From positions 2,598,501 through 2,662,500 of the forward strand of contig JAMJFZ010000597.1 in NCBI GenBank assembly GCA_026225945.1: DNA of 64,000 bases, in the 5' to 3' direction. Shown in pieces: positions 36,503 to 49,396 of the stretch. The notes beneath the pieces are model-generated. The model ran no database searches. It was not told where the DNA came from and was given only the letters and a program-made list of their open reading frames with translations. The stretch's first letter is position 1, and every line of letters begins with the position of its first letter. The translations under genes were made by a program, and so were the position numbers. This DNA comes from Cricetomys ansorgei (taxonomy: Eukaryota > Chordata > Mammalia > Rodentia > Nesomyidae).

Positions 36503-38089
36503 CCCTGGGGAGTCATCTGGGTAGTGGAGCAAAGTATGACCTGAGCTAGAGGAATTTCATGCCTTTGAAGGCCCTGCCCACATGGAATAGTTAGAAACCT
36601 CTGTAGTTCATTCTGAGGATGTTTCAGCTCATCTGTCTCTAAGGGAGAGGCCCAGAAGATCTGACACCTGTGAGGATTGGGCCAGTTAACCCGAGATGTC
36701 CAGCTCAGACTCAGGGCCTTTGTCCAGCTGAGTGTATAGTCCTCGCTGCTACGTCCCCATACCCTGTTGGACTCAGGGCCACAGGACCAGAGGTGAGGAC
36801 TAGGGGTCAGGGAAGAGATTCAAGGCAGGTAGGGAAGCCTGGAGAAGGTGCGTCCCCATCTGGCCCTGCCACCCTGGGCATGATCTCACCCGAGAAAGTC
36901 TGGAAATCCGTTACACACCGCCTCATCTCAGTGCTAGAACTCAGACACATGGAAGGGAAGGGAACCTCTCCCATTTTCTCTTGTGCCAGGCAGGGCATTA
37001 GCTAAGATCACCTCTGGTCATCTGGAGGTTCACCACGGTCGGTCATCCTCCGTGGGTGGCAGTCTGTGGCTAAGACCTTGGCTGAGGCTGAGTAAATCCC
37101 AGCATCCTGACCAGCCACCGCACCTCTGCCCCGACCTGTGTAATGACACCTCAGGTCACTGTGAGGATCAACAAGGTCATACTGCTGGTGCTTTGCTGCC
37201 CTGCCATGAGGGCTCAGCAAGCGTCAACTCTAAATACTAAATGATGCTGCCTCACCCTGCAGCATGGGATTATTCACAGGTTCTCTTCCTCCCTCTCTCA
37301 GTTCAGCCACGCTGTGCAGTAAGCAAAGCCATACTATTTCCATTTAACCGATAAGGAAACTGGAGTGACCCCAAGAGAGCCGTCCCTGGCACCCATGAAA
37401 TAGCAAGATCCAGAGGGTGAGAATCCAGCCTTGCCTTCTGCACTAAATCTCGCCTGTGTTTGCTATCAGTGTTTCTTTCATGGAATATTCTGCTGCAGAG
37501 TTGTGCAAAGTACAACCATCTTTCACCTCCCAACGGTTATACTATAAAGAGTCAAAATGTCTGAGAAAGCTAGTTCTAGCTGGTATGGAATCATCCTGAT
37601 GTTTGTGAGGCAGAGAGGAGGCTCAGCAAAGTCATAGCATGTGAATGACAGAGTCATAGCAGACCCAGGACTGTGTTCTCTCTCCTGTGCCCTTTTATGT
37701 AGGCCTTTTATAGTCCTTTCAGTCCTATTCCATAGATGGGAAAACAGAGCCAGCGAGAGAATATAGCTTACCTCCACTCCCATGGCCCTACCCTGTGAGA
37801 CTTAACATCTTCAGTGACCTGGTGGCTTTGGAGTCTTATATTTATGAATCAGCAGTAGCCATAAAGAATGGTAATGGACTCCCTCCATGCCCCTCTCTAC
37901 CCCCCCAAAAAAGAAAATGTATCAGGGTAATAATTTTAGCAAATAGTCGACATTATATTTCAGAGACTGATTCCTTTAGTTAGCTTGTGAATTCAGGAGA
38001 GGACTGTTTAAAACTGCATTTCAACCTTTAAATAACCTTGATTTTCTTAGATAAGGGGGAAAAAAAAAACAGGTCAAAAATCCACACTC

Positions 38090-38320
38090 ATGGGCTTTGC
38101 AGTAGAAAGGTTATGGAATAAAATGTCCTTTGCTGGAGGATTCAAAGGAAATGGCTCTCTGTTTGACAAAGGAGAGGGCTCTTCCAGATAAATCCTGCCT
38201 TATGGACAAATGAGAGCTCCCTCCCTCCCTTCCCGATCAGCTTAATTCCCTGTTGCTTATCTGCAAATCCAATAAAGCCAGTAAAACAAACGCTCCTGGA
38301 GGCTGAGTGCAGGGGCCTGG
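38090..38320. other. Unique stretch, candidate conserved noncoding element
   Basis: The stretch AGCTTAATTCCCTGTTGCTT, ATCTGCAAATCCAATAAAGC and neighbouring AT-rich words looks repeat-free and enhancer-like. Conservation cannot be tested here. Confidence 0.3.
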
Positions 38321-38572
38321 GCCTCTTATCTTCTATTTTAAACCCCAGTCTCAGTTCCTGGGAGAGCTGGGCCAGTCTGCTTGGGGGGAAAGCAAGCAGA
38401 AAAGCTTGACTAGGAACACAAGCTGCCCCAGGTCAGAGACACAGTGCTTCTGCTCTGGGTCTCCTTGCCCAGAAGACGATCAGCCAAAGAGGGAGCGGCG
38501 GGAGCTAGAGGAAGAGCAGGTGCAACGACTTAGCATCCTTCCTGCACCTCTCTGCTTCCAGTAAAATAATCA

Positions 38573-38855
38573 CACACTGCACAAGTGTGAGACCCTGAGC
38601 TCCAGCCCCAGAACCCATGTCAAAAGTAGGGTGTGGTAGCCTGAAGTTATAATCCCAGTGCTGGGGAGGCAGAAACAGAAGGATTCCTGGGGCTTGCTGG
38701 CCCGCCAGTCTAACCTAAAAACAGAGAACCCCAAGTACCACCAATAGGTTGGCTCAAAACAAAACAAAACAAAAAAACAAAACAAAAACATGGCTCCTGA
38801 AAAACAACGGGAGGTTGACCTTTGGCACGCACACATGCACACACAATAAATAAGT
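38573..38855 (+). repeat. B4/RSINE-like composite SINE
   Basis: GAGACCCTGAGCTCCAGCCC is followed by the B1-like TAATCCCAGTGCTGGGGAGG and an AAAACAAAACAAAAAA run, ending GCACACAATAAATAAG. Confidence 0.65.
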
Positions 38856-39894
38856 AGCCAGACTAAGAATTGCAGACACTTCTTACTCTGCTTGCATTAG
38901 TGGACAGCCACCTGCAGTGTCATCCCAGTTCTGTGTCACACTGCCCAAGGAGACTCAGGATATAGCAGCCTCCATGGTTTTCAATTGTTTTATTTACCAA
39001 AGGCATTGTCCACAGACAGTGTTAGCCCGTCTAGCTCCCTAACATCCAAAGCCCTGGGTTTTGAGATGCTGTCCCTGCTATGCGGGGATCACTAGGTCTT
39101 TGGTGCTTTTCAAAAGCTATTGTTCAGAGGCACTGGGACCATCTGGAAGGAGGAACCAAAGGTAATGGAGGATGTGGTCCCTGGGGTGGCATAGCCAATG
39201 GCACTAGACTGTGCCTTTTTCACTCTGGGCAATTTTATTTTTAATGAGGACATTCATATATTGCCAGTATCCCATCACATAAATCTGTTCCTCTGTCTTT
39301 AAAATTTTCCCGTGAAGGATGCTTTGTGATCCATCCAGTGAGCTCAGAATTATTTATTTAACTGAGTCCCAATCAATAGACATCCATCCCCACCCCTGCT
39401 GATTTCCTCTATTAGAAATAAAATGTCAATGAATATATTTGTGCGTCAGAAGGCACGCTTCTCTTGGCTATAATTCTGAAACAAGAATGAGTCAAGAGCT
39501 CAGCCTCTTCCTCGGTTTTCCCTAGAGGACGATAGTTAAGCCTGTGGGGTCTGGAACCCTGTCACTTATTGTGTACATGACCTTGAGCAAATTTTGTACC
39601 CTTTTGTTTCTTAGCTGTAAAACGGGGGTCTCAGTAGTAAGTGTCTCAAGCGACATGGTGATGAAATGGGAGTAGCCGTGCATGACTGAGTTGAAGGGGC
39701 ATGACTCTCGAGACATCATAAAGCAGATTTATTTTTGTCTCCTATGATCTCTTTTACATTTATTCTATGCAGCCTCTTTCTCCTTAGAATTAGATGAAAT
39801 TTAGTCCTAAATCTAAACCTTTGGGCTTTTATGGCCATTTTCAGGCAACCCAAAGCTGTCTTATCTGTCATCTGTCCTATTACACTAAAAATAA

Positions 39895-39983
39895 TCTCTG
39901 TGTGTGATGCGGTGCTAGGGAATCAAACCCAGGACCATGTGGTAGGAAAGGTTCCTACCACTGAACCGCATCCCCAGCCCCAA
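39895..39983 (-). repeat. ID/B4-type SINE fragment, antisense
   Basis: GGGAATCAAACCCAGGACCA, then CCTACCACTGAACCGCATCCCCAGCCCC, is the reverse complement of an ID-type (tRNA-Ala/BC1-related) head. Confidence 0.75.
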
Positions 39984-41569
39984 AAGATCCTTGGAACTTC
40001 AGTTACTTTAGCTACTCTTTACCAGGACAGTCTAGTTTAGGACAGCTTCTTATGGGGAGAGGTGAGCTTGCAAAGAGCTGTTCACCCCTTTCCTGGTTTC
40101 TTGATAGGAGGGAGATGGGAGGAGAGGGGGTCAGGGTTCTTCCATGACTGTACTCTAAGGATCTGCTGTGTTTTCTTATGGCCTTCTCTCTCTTTGGAGT
40201 ACCGTTATGGGATCCTGGAGACCATGCTATCACTGAGGTTCCTTCTAGCAAATTCCTTGATGTAGGTATACTTCCTACCTGAAGCTGCCCCTCAAGTTTT
40301 TTCTCAGATCCTAGAACACTCATGCTTGCTGCCTCCCTGGTGTCAACACTTCCCACAGGGGAGACCTGTTGGCCTGGATCTAAGCCAGGCACACTTGGCT
40401 ATCCTGCTGGGATCAACCTACAGGAACCATTCCCGTGTCCTTTGCCTTGAACACCTGGGGCATAAGCCTATAATGAGTTCCTAGTAACCTCTCAGCCACT
40501 GGGGAACAGGCAAGTCACCACTGGCCCTGTGTATTTGTCAAATGTGGATCCATTTTCTGTCCGCTGTAGCGCAAGACCATTGTGGCCACACATTAAGCTC
40601 CACTGTGGGTTTCTGAAAAGCCTCACTTAACTGATTTGAGATCAAGGCGATAGCCTCCTTCACACTTTCCAATTATTAGGAGTCACTATGCCCTAAGGCT
40701 TCCTCTAAATTCCTTCTAAACCTCCCCCAGACCTTCTCAGCAGCCACTCTTATATGTACCAAAATGAATGTCGGCTCATGGCACAGATCCGGGCTCTTCC
40801 AAGTCCTGCTTAGTGTGCTGCCCTTTGCTTTTGAATGTGGTATTTTTTAATTCATATTTTTTAACCAGAACCTGCAGCAGAAGAACTCCATTTCATCGAA
40901 CCCATCATCCAGATTTGTTTCTATGGACCACACAGAGGACTGCCTGGCATAGAACACACGCTCAGCAAATGACAGTCCTGCATGACCCAAGCCCGGGGAC
41001 TATTTATCGTGCATTGATTTCATAACTGTTACATTTGCTCTTTGTGTTGTTCCTTCAGAGCTTAGAGCTCTGAACACTATGCTTGTGTGTGTATGTGATT
41101 ATCTGCTATTGTATTCAGCAGTGCTTTGGAAAATAGACGGGCTGCTTCTCTACTGTTAGCCTACATCTTTTCAAAGACAGCTGTACATCTATTTACCTTC
41201 ATTCTCATCATGCACAATGGAGCTGACAGTCTTTGGAGCCCTCTAAGTAGGACTTACATGGGGTGATGTCTGGCCACTGACATCCTACCATCTCCTCCAG
41301 AGCTTTGAAAAGCACTGGGGTGTTTGAGGGCACACTGGGGTGCTCAAAGGGGCCTTCCATCTTGTAACCCTGCTCTTCTCACTTTAAGCTCATCAAAGAT
41401 ATTTACATCTTGTAAGCAGAATTGTGTACTTATTGGTACACATTTTGTTCTCACCCAACTAATTTCGCCCCTCTTATTCTCTTTCCTACTAGTCAACTAG
41501 AAGTTTCCTATAGTATTTATTAGCCTGGTCTTCTTTTTGCTATCTTGTCCCCAATTAAAGCTATCTAAA

Positions 41570-42060
41570 GGGTATTCCTGGGCAGTTTATTCTCAGCTTT
41601 AAAGCCTTTAGTGATTCCGCACTGGCCATAGGGATAGAACCCAAACAGCCTAGCAGATGATCTATACTCAGCTTTCTAGGCCCATCTGATGCCACTGTGA
41701 ACTGTCCAGCACACACCAGCACACTGGTTAACACCGTGTTTTTCGAGTACATTGGTCACCCGCTCCTCTATGTCTGTGACTTTGCTCATGACACCTAGTT
41801 TGGAGTGAGCATAGTTTCAGGTATTCATAGACTTTTGGTAACTATTAATTTCTCCCCTTTCCTTTTTTACCTATCTATAAAAATATTTCTCATCCTTTCA
41901 AGGCCCAAATCAACTATTACCCTTTCCTATTCCTAGGAGATCTTTCTGTGCTCTTCCTCCTTCCAATATTATTGGCTGTTCCTCCTCTGGTCTCCCCTCC
42001 CCCAGCATTTGGTTACTGATCATTTCTCCATATTTCCACTGCCAGAGTGAAAATCCCGAG
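41570..42060 (+). repeat. LINE L2 relic, sense
   Basis: CTTTAAAGCCTTTAGTGATTCC, CTGTGACTTTGCTCATGACA and CATCCTTTCAAGGCCCAAATC occur in the order of the L2 3' coding end. All frames are broken. Confidence 0.6.
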
Positions 42061-42979
42061 AGCAGCCTTGCACCTTACCCCTGCCAAAGCCACCAAACCC
42101 TGCATCAGCCTTAGGCCCCGTAAGGGCTGGTTGTCATCTGATTGACTTGGATTGCTTTTGTCAGACTACACGATCACAACGCCAAGCCAGCAGGCAGGAC
42201 CCAGGCTGCATACGTATTCGTTTCCTATTCATACCCTTTGCTTCCAAAACTGAAAGAGGTGGCCTCTCTGTCACACTAAGCCTAGACGATGTAAGATTTG
42301 ACCCGGCAGTAACAAAGTGCCAGAGTTCGAACCTTCCTGTCTAGGTGAACTGATCTTGCTGAGGAGGGGCACTGGGGTCCTCAGGGTTAGACGGCATGCC
42401 CCTTCATACACTGCCTCCAGTTTGTTTTAAAAAATGCCTAAAGTATAATAAGGAGAATTTAAATTAGCAAACATCCCATCCTTACAGCATTCAGACCAGC
42501 GGTGAGGGAGTGCTGGGGTTGCTGTGAGAAGTGTTTCAGCAGAGATGACCTTGTTCCTGGGGCTAAGTTAGAAAAGCGTATGCCCTTCTTCAGAGTCACT
42601 TACATAGCACAGTTGTAAAAATGTACAACGTCTGGTCGTGGCCTAGTACAAAATTCTGCATACGGCTTTCTAGAGTGGCTTTTTGATGGAGCCCAGGGGG
42701 TTAACTTAAAAGTTGAACCAGGGATGCCACTCAAGTGGGAAAACCGTAAGTTGTGAGTTGAGTGTGAACACTACAAATCCTGTAGGGCACCTACGTCCTC
42801 CCCTCCCATGACTTAAACAAACACATCTCACCAACGTTCCTGTGCAGACCTGCTCTGTCTGGAGAGGGGCTCACTCTCACTCTCTCATGTACAGACATCG
42901 AACCTCTAACAGCCTCTCATATCTCATGTGTACACACGCACTCATGCGGCAGCACACAGTTTCTCCTTTCTCTTCAACA

Positions 42980-43021
<42 letters not shown>
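42980..43021. repeat. (CA)n microsatellite
   Basis: About 21 CA units, followed by a longer region of CACA/TGTG-rich sequence to about 43175. Confidence 0.95.
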
Positions 43022-43024
<3 letters not shown>

Positions 43025-43894
43025 TGCAGGCACACCGATCCTTGACCTCCCCATAAATGATGTGCACACATACTCACGGACACACAAGTGAATGCATGTG
43101 TGTACACACGCACACCTTCATGCACGAAATGGCGCAGAGGCACATTCTTAGGTACACACGTGTGTGTGCACTGGCACAGCCTTCCTGGTTCTCCTGAATG
43201 CCGTGTGCGCACACAGCCCCTACAGAAAGAGGAGTCACAGAAAATGCCTTATTTCTGCACCTCACTCTACCTCCAGATTTTGCTCCCTTAGGACAGAGCC
43301 TGAAGTGTCTGTTTAATAGATTCAATTACTCCAGGCTCCTGAGACCTTCCAACTTAATTCTGATTGTATTAAGGTGTCAGATAATTTGGAAAGAAAGGGG
43401 GAAACGCAGCCTCAAACTCTTGATGGGAAAGTCTTCCAGACGCTTGTCATCTTGAAGAGGTGTTTAGCGAATAATCATAACCCCGGCAGAGGTGCCATGG
43501 ACAACAGGGAGTTCAGGGGTCAAAGCCTCTTGCACATCTTTTAGGCAGGGTTCTGGCCCAAAGGACAGAGACCTCTGGGGGAGTAGCTTTGCTGCTGTGC
43601 TGTGAGCTGCCAGGGAAGGAGGAGTCAACCAGCTCCTCCCTGCTGAGCTTCCTGAGAGGCTCATGTGTGGAGACCAGGTCAAGCATCCCTAAAGACACAG
43701 CAGCAGCTTTGCACTGCGCCCTACTGCAAGGTGATGTTCCGTTTTTCCGGAGGTCCATGGTGACAGTAATAGCCTTTAAGAGGTTGATAAATAATCAAAG
43801 GTAACAGTGCACAGCGAGCTACGATTCTGCCCTAGAGAGGGGCTTGGGAGTGTCCACGTGCACACTGGGTGAGGAATATGGACAGAGAACTGGA

Positions 43895-44050
43895 ACATGA
43901 ATGCTGGCTTCACCAAGGACCATCTATGGGACCTTGAGCATGATGCTTGTCTTCTCTGTGCCTCAGTTTTCCTCTGCTGAAAAACATGTACAATGTCAAT
44001 ACATGTCCTAGGGTGGTGGTCAGGATTAACGAAGTTATACAGATCTAACC
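43895..44050 (+). repeat. MIR SINE relic
   Basis: GGGACCTTGAGCATGATGCT, then CTGTGCCTCAGTTTTCCTCT and GGTCAGGATTAACGAAGTTA match the MIR layout. Confidence 0.6.
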
Positions 44051-45324
44051 TAACAAAGCCCCAACTCCTGACAGCTCAACCAAGCAGTCCATTTATCATC
44101 ATTATTGTGTTTGTAGTTTATGAGGCAGACAAGGCTGAGAAACTGGAAGAAGCCCCAGGTGGGGATCCTGGCTTGGTCCCAGGGGAACAAGATGGGACCC
44201 GCCCTAAGCATAAGGGTCATTCCCACACTCTCCCCAGTCCTGCCAGAGCCTCTCTCCAGGGTCACTCTCCTGGCTATGTGGTGCTGCTGAGTGTGCCCAA
44301 GGTACACTTGAGGATGCCAGGTCGCTGCTCATCCATCGTCTTCTTCGATGATCCCTACCACAGGGTTCAGGCTGGCCTCTCTCAGCCTGTAGCATTGCTG
44401 GGGACCTGGCCTCTCCCTGCTTCCAACTATCCCTTTATAGATCTTCCACCCTTCCTTCCCTGTTATTAAACATGGTCCTGGTCACAGACAGGATGTCATC
44501 AGCATTCAAGGTTAAGAGGATCTTTCTTGAGATTTTGCTGCCCTCTAAAAGGGTTCTGAAGGACGAGAGCATCGCCTCCAGTACTTCTTGCTCCTTGCCC
44601 CTAGGCTGTCGGCATTTCTCACACTTCACTCTCAGGAAAATAGGGATAAAATATTTACTTCTCAAAGCTATTGTGCCCACTAATACTCCAACTTTCTAAG
44701 GTCCTGGAGTGCAAACACCCCCCCACCCCGCGCCCTTGGTTGTGGAAGCATAGATGGGAAGTGTCAGGTCCAAAAGAAAGACCCTGGCAGAGGAAACTTT
44801 TACTAAAACTAAAGACTAGAAGGTACTGGAGGCAGGAGCATGAAATGGGAGGTCGAGAAGGAAGCAGGCCTACAGACAGAGCAGGGAGCCCTCCAAAACC
44901 TCTAACTGGAGTCCCTATTCTGCCCTGTCCCGGGTAAATCTGAGATTACCCAGGATCGAATGGTAGCCGAGGTCCTGGAGGAAGAAACTAAGGCTAGGTG
45001 ACAACGTCCTTGCCAGCGGAAGGTGGGCCCCGCGCGGTCTGCATCCACGGGTCGGGTGGGGTCTCCGCCAGGGCGGAGCCAGGGGCGGGGCGGCGGCTGC
45101 CACGCAGAGCTCAGCCCGGGGCTGGAGACCCGTGGCGCCTGCGGTGCGGACAGCCTCTCCCGCCTCCCGCGCGCTCTCCAACCGGCGCGCTCCCGCGGCC
45201 CCGCGCACTCCCGCCGCTTCTCCTTCCGTGCCGCGCCGCGCAGGCAGCCTCTCTGGGAACCCGCGGCCGGGGCCCTGGCGAGCAGAGAGGGCCTCGGCGG
45301 GGCCCAGCGGCCGGGCCCGGGAGG

Positions 45325-45462
45325 ATGCGGCCCGGGGCGGCCCGAGAGCTGAGCAGGGTCCCCGCGCCAGCCCCCAGCGGTCCCGGCCTCCGGAGCCGCA
45401 GCCGCCGCCCCGCCCCCGGGAGACATGACTTCCAAGCCGCATTCCGACTGGATTCCCTACAG
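45325..45462 (+). other. Upstream ORF overlapping the short-form Tub start
   Basis: An ATG at 45325 with A at -3 lies 100 nt before the Tub ATG in another frame. It stays open through the end of exon 1 (46 codons exactly) and, after splicing to 53918, reads Cys-Pro-Arg and stops at TGA 53927-53929. If included in the mRNA it would overlap the Tub start. Whether the 5' UTR includes it depends on the unknown start site. Confidence 0.6.
45425..45462 (+). CDS. Tub: Tubby short isoform, exon 1
   Basis: It encodes MTSKPHSDWIPY and two bases of Ser13, the conserved N-terminus of the 505-residue mouse and 506-residue human Tubby. Context is G at -3. The donor is AG|GTACGC, a weak form. The codon is completed by the T at 53918. 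The longer reading past the donor (GTACGC...) is intron. Confidence 0.95.
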
Positions 45463-47976
45463 GTACGCGCCGGGCTTCCCCGGCTCGGGGGCGCGTACGG
45501 ACCCCCACTCCAACGCTGAGGACGGGGTGAGAGGGAGGCGGGAGATGGCTGCCAGGGCACCCACCACCCCAAGTTGGGACGCAGCGTCGGTGAGGCCATC
45601 TGGCCTGGAGGCAGGGCAGTGACGCCCTCCGCATCCTCGGGGCGACAGTTGGAGGTGCAGGGCATTTCCATCCCAACTTTGAGGGCTCGAAGCCACCTGC
45701 CCTGCTCCACCCTCCTCTGAAAGGCTCCCTGGCCTTGTTGAGTAGGATGGCACATGGAGAAAGAAACTGCTGTGAGCCTCCTCCTAGGCCCAGCACCCAG
45801 GACACGCGCCTGGATAGCTTGTGCGCACACACCCCAGCATCTTCACACTTGCACACATGGGGCATCTGCGTGCTGGGCCAAAGATGCCCTTGCTGTTCCC
45901 TCCCTATCCTCAAAACATGGTTCGTGGAGACAGAACCCAGACCACATGGCAGCTTACATATATACATGCTCCCACAAATCTCTGTAGACCTTAATTCTTG
46001 AGCCACACAGGTGCATACATACAAACCTGTGCATATTCGCATCCCGTATAGGAATACACTCTATTACCTATTACTTACAAGTACTATTCAGAACCTTTCA
46101 GAGATTCAGTAGTAACCTGTTTGTTAATTGGACTAGCTCACAATACAGAGGATTGCTCTCACGTGCTCACATGCACTCAAGAGACCTGCCCACCTCCTGT
46201 TCCTGGGTACTTGGTTGGTCTCACCTAAGACAGGCCAGGGTTTTCTTGTGTGGGAGATGGGGGGAGGGGTGGTCTCCAGTCTCACACAGGTGCAGGCCTT
46301 TCTCCATCCACTCTACTCAATTCTATTACCAGGGAAAAGAGCTCATTGCCATAGCAGCGCCACATCTGTGGCCACTCATTGGCTCTCTAGTTGCCATGGG
46401 CTACCCAGTTGCCTCTGAGCCTCCTGGAGAGGCATGTGTGTGAAAAGGGTGCTGGACTGCTAAGACCCACTTTTTATTGCTGACCCAGGTTCACATTCAG
46501 TGGGCTGCAGAATCAGACACTCAGGACCCACATGCCCCAGGCAAGGATGCTGAGCCCAATCACCGACAGAAAGTGATTCTGACAGAGCCCTTCCAGGAGT
46601 CTGTCCAGATAGAATCCCAAATAGAAACCAGCTGGAACTGCCTGAGGCTGGTTAAAAGCAGATCTTTCTACCAACAAGCACCTGTCATAGGCCTGGAAAT
46701 TTAGGGATCTTGAGAATGATTACTGCCTCTACACTCAGCTTCCGGGGCGGGGGGGGGGGGGCTTCTTGAGTTATTTTCTGTCTTTCCACCAACACACACA
46801 CACAAACACATATGCACAGAGTCATACACAGAGTCTCCTGCAGACATGTGAGCTCACACTTCAGCCTCACATGGATAGGGGAGAATGCTCTGACTGGGAA
46901 CTGGGGGCTGGGTTGTGCTAACTCAAAAGACTATCTGTCCTTGATACGTATACATGTGTATGTATACACATATATAAAATCTCCAGGCTGGGCGTGCAGA
47001 TAGTGCTAGGACCATTCTGGTATTTTAAAGTTGGTGCAGCCCTATAGAGCTTCATTGACCATTTGTCTGCCAGCAGAGGTAGAAGGCGGTACCTGTGGGC
47101 TGAACAGACAACAGTGCTGCAGAAGCGCTGTCAAGGGGACCAGGTCCTAGATGGTGGCCAGCCACAGGCTACACTGCGATTGTGGAGATAATGGCACACT
47201 TAAGTTTTGATAAATGGGAGGCTGAGCTGGTTGTGGTTCAAGGCTGATTCTCCCAGGGATCCAAGGACTAAAGCAACTTGCAAAGCTCATAGAGAAAAAT
47301 CTAGCTCAAGCTAGGGAGGATTCAGCCTGCTCCTGGGAAGAGAGACCTCTGGGAGGCAGGATTGTCTCTGAGAAATCTGTTGCAAGTGCCCAGGGCACTG
47401 GCATCTTGAAATGGGTGACTGACACTCAGCCCAGCCCAAGCCTAACCACCCCCCATTCTCCCTCCCACACTCAGCTGAGAGCACAGAATCCTGCCACCCT
47501 GGAAGCCTAGCCCTGAAAGCAGCTTGGCACCCTGGCGGCCCACCCTGCTTCATTTTCCATTTCTGTCACCTGCCTTCTTGCTCTGTACAGTAGGAAGGGT
47601 GGATATTCAACTGGGGGAGGGTTGTCATCAGAAGTACAGTCCCCTGCCCTGTCCAGTCTTTCTGGACACATTCAGAGCCTGGAAAAGCGCTGGACTTGAG
47701 GTGTTGACTTCCCAGCAGGGGAAACCTGTGCTGAGAGGAAATTCAAGTGTCCCTTTGCATTACAAGGCTGCTGATTGCAGGCAGAGCTTTAGGTCTGTCT
47801 GGTGGCAGAAAACTGGGACAGAAGACAAGGCATATTTCTTGGCAGCTGGGCAGGGGGCAGCATGTGTACATGTGCTTTGACTGGCATGAGGTTTCCCTAA
47901 TGCTGCAGCACGTCAGGCTGGAGTATGGTATATGGGGGAGAGGGGGACTGATGCGTTAGCTCTGCTGATAGGGTCT

Positions 47977-47979
<3 letters not shown>

Positions 47980-48017
<38 letters not shown>

Positions 48018-48036
48018 TCACTCACTCACTCACTCA
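47980..48036. repeat. (TC)n / (ACTC)n microsatellite
   Basis: About 15 TC units pass into CACTCTCTCACTCACTCACTC. Confidence 0.95.
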
Positions 48037-48414
48037 TGATTGCATCCTGCATTCCCTGGGCACAGCTCTTTTTCTTCAAAGCAGTGATAGTTGGTGCTAA
48101 TCTTCTTAGGGGCAATTTTGGCTCATTTTCTAATGATCATGGATTAAGCTCACATTCTGACTTAAAAAGGAGCCATTTCATCTATAAAGATCAACAATTT
48201 GAGTCATTTTTTTTTGCCTTTTGTTTCCCATTAATAGTAGTTTCCAATTCTGCCCATTTTTCTTTACCTGTATTCTTGAAGAGTATTAGATGCTTGCAGC
48301 CTTTTGTAAGTTATGGGTGGGTGGAGCTCCATGGAAGAACCGTGGCTTCAGGACTGTGCAGTTGACAGTTGCTTTTATCTTCAATGCTTCTTCTTTAAAA
48401 AAAAATTAATTTGT

Positions 48415-48638
48415 TTTTTATTTTTATGTATTTTGTGTGTGTGTGGGGGGGGGGGCCTGTGTGAATTTATGTGCACCATGTGCATTCAGGAGCCTGTAGA
48501 AGCCAATAGAGGGCATCAGTTCCCATGGAACTAGAGTTACAGGCAGTTGTAAATTGCCATGTGGGTGCTGGGAACTGAACTCAGGTCCTCTGCAAGAGCA
48601 GTCAGCACTTTTAACTGCTGAGCCAACCCGTTAGACCC
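48415..48638 (-). repeat. B3-class SINE, antisense
   Basis: A TG/G-rich stretch (48434-48455) precedes GAGCCTGTAGAAGCCAATAG, GTGGGTGCTGGGAACTGAAC and finally TTAACTGCTGAGCCAACCCG. Confidence 0.85.
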
Positions 48639-49239
48639 ATTTGCAGTGTTCTTACCTATAGTGCTCAGGGGTTCCTTCACCAAATCATGAATTCTTTGAG
48701 AGCGGGGTCTTCATGTGATGTCTGAATGTCCCTCTTAGCACTATCCAGCATAGATAAAATCTATGAATCAAAGTGATGTCAAACTCCAGGCATTCAGGGC
48801 TTTCTCAACTCCCCGGTCCCATCCCTGGGTTTTCAACACACCTGAAGTACTCTCCTATCACAGCGAGGCCTCCAGGACTCCTACAGGGTACAGCTCCAGG
48901 CCATAGAGGATCTCCTCCAGCTGCAAGGGCCCACACAGACCCTCTCACTAATGCTTTGTTCCACTAGGTAGCATTCCTGCCAAACATCTCCCACCAGCCA
49001 GTTGTGACTGGAAAGTTCTTCCTTGGGTTGAGTTTAAGCATGACTCTTTTGGATCTTATAGACACTTCCCCCTACTCCCCCACCTCCCTCTCCCCCCTAC
49101 ACCCCCCATCCCTGCAACACACACACACCACACACCTTCAGTTCTGCTGCCAAGTTTAGCTTCAGGTGCCTTGTTTTGACAAACTCAGGCAATTCCTTCT
49201 GGAAACTGCAGTTCCTTTCTTTTCTTTCTTTTTTCTTTT

Positions 49240-49396
49240 TCTTTGATTTTTCAAGACAGGGTTTCTCTGTATAGCCCTGGCTGTCCTGGAACCTACTTTA
49301 TAGACCAGGCTGACCTCAAACTCACAGACACCCGTCTGCCTCTGCCTCTCCAGTGCTGGGATTAAAGGTGTGCACCGCAGCCACCACCACCTGGTT
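49240..49396 (-). repeat. B1 SINE, antisense
   Basis: A CTTTTTC-rich tail, then AAGACAGGGTTTCTCTGTAT, AGCCCTGGCTGTCCTGGAAC and GTGCTGGGATTAAAGGTGTG, a nearly full-length B1. Confidence 0.92.

Larger units (their letters stand above)
5762..45424 (+). other. Tub: Long intron of distal isoform / upstream region of short-form promoter
   Basis: No exon could be recognised in these 39.7 kb. The interval is filled with SINEs, old antisense L1 copies, L2 and MIR relics and microsatellites, listed separately where I could place them. Stretches that look unique and could hold conserved elements include about 17020-17340, 27900-28090 and 38090-38320. Unlisted parts (for example 6.2-8.1, 12.4-15.7, 20.6-22.2, 25-27, 35.3-38.5 and 43.2-44.9 kb) show nothing I can name beyond weak MIR-like fragments. 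Confidence 0.6.
44995..45640 (+). promoter_or_regulatory. Tub: CpG island, promoter region of short Tub isoform
   Basis: CpG density and GC content rise sharply here against a CpG-poor background, peaking at 45050-45470. A GC box (GGGGCGGGGC at 45082-45091) and several GCGC/CCGCCC words are present; there is no TATA box. The short-form start codon is at 45425, so the island covers its 5' UTR and probable start site. X-box-like words follow at 46345-46358 and 46390-46404. Confidence 0.85.

Noticed and set aside
44915..46042. 375-codon ORF on the minus strand across the Tub CpG island
   Set aside because: It is a GC-rich shadow of the promoter and 5' UTR: Arg/Ala/Gly/Pro-biased composition, no domain, no splice or similarity evidence, and overlapping long ORFs occur in other frames, as usual in CpG islands.
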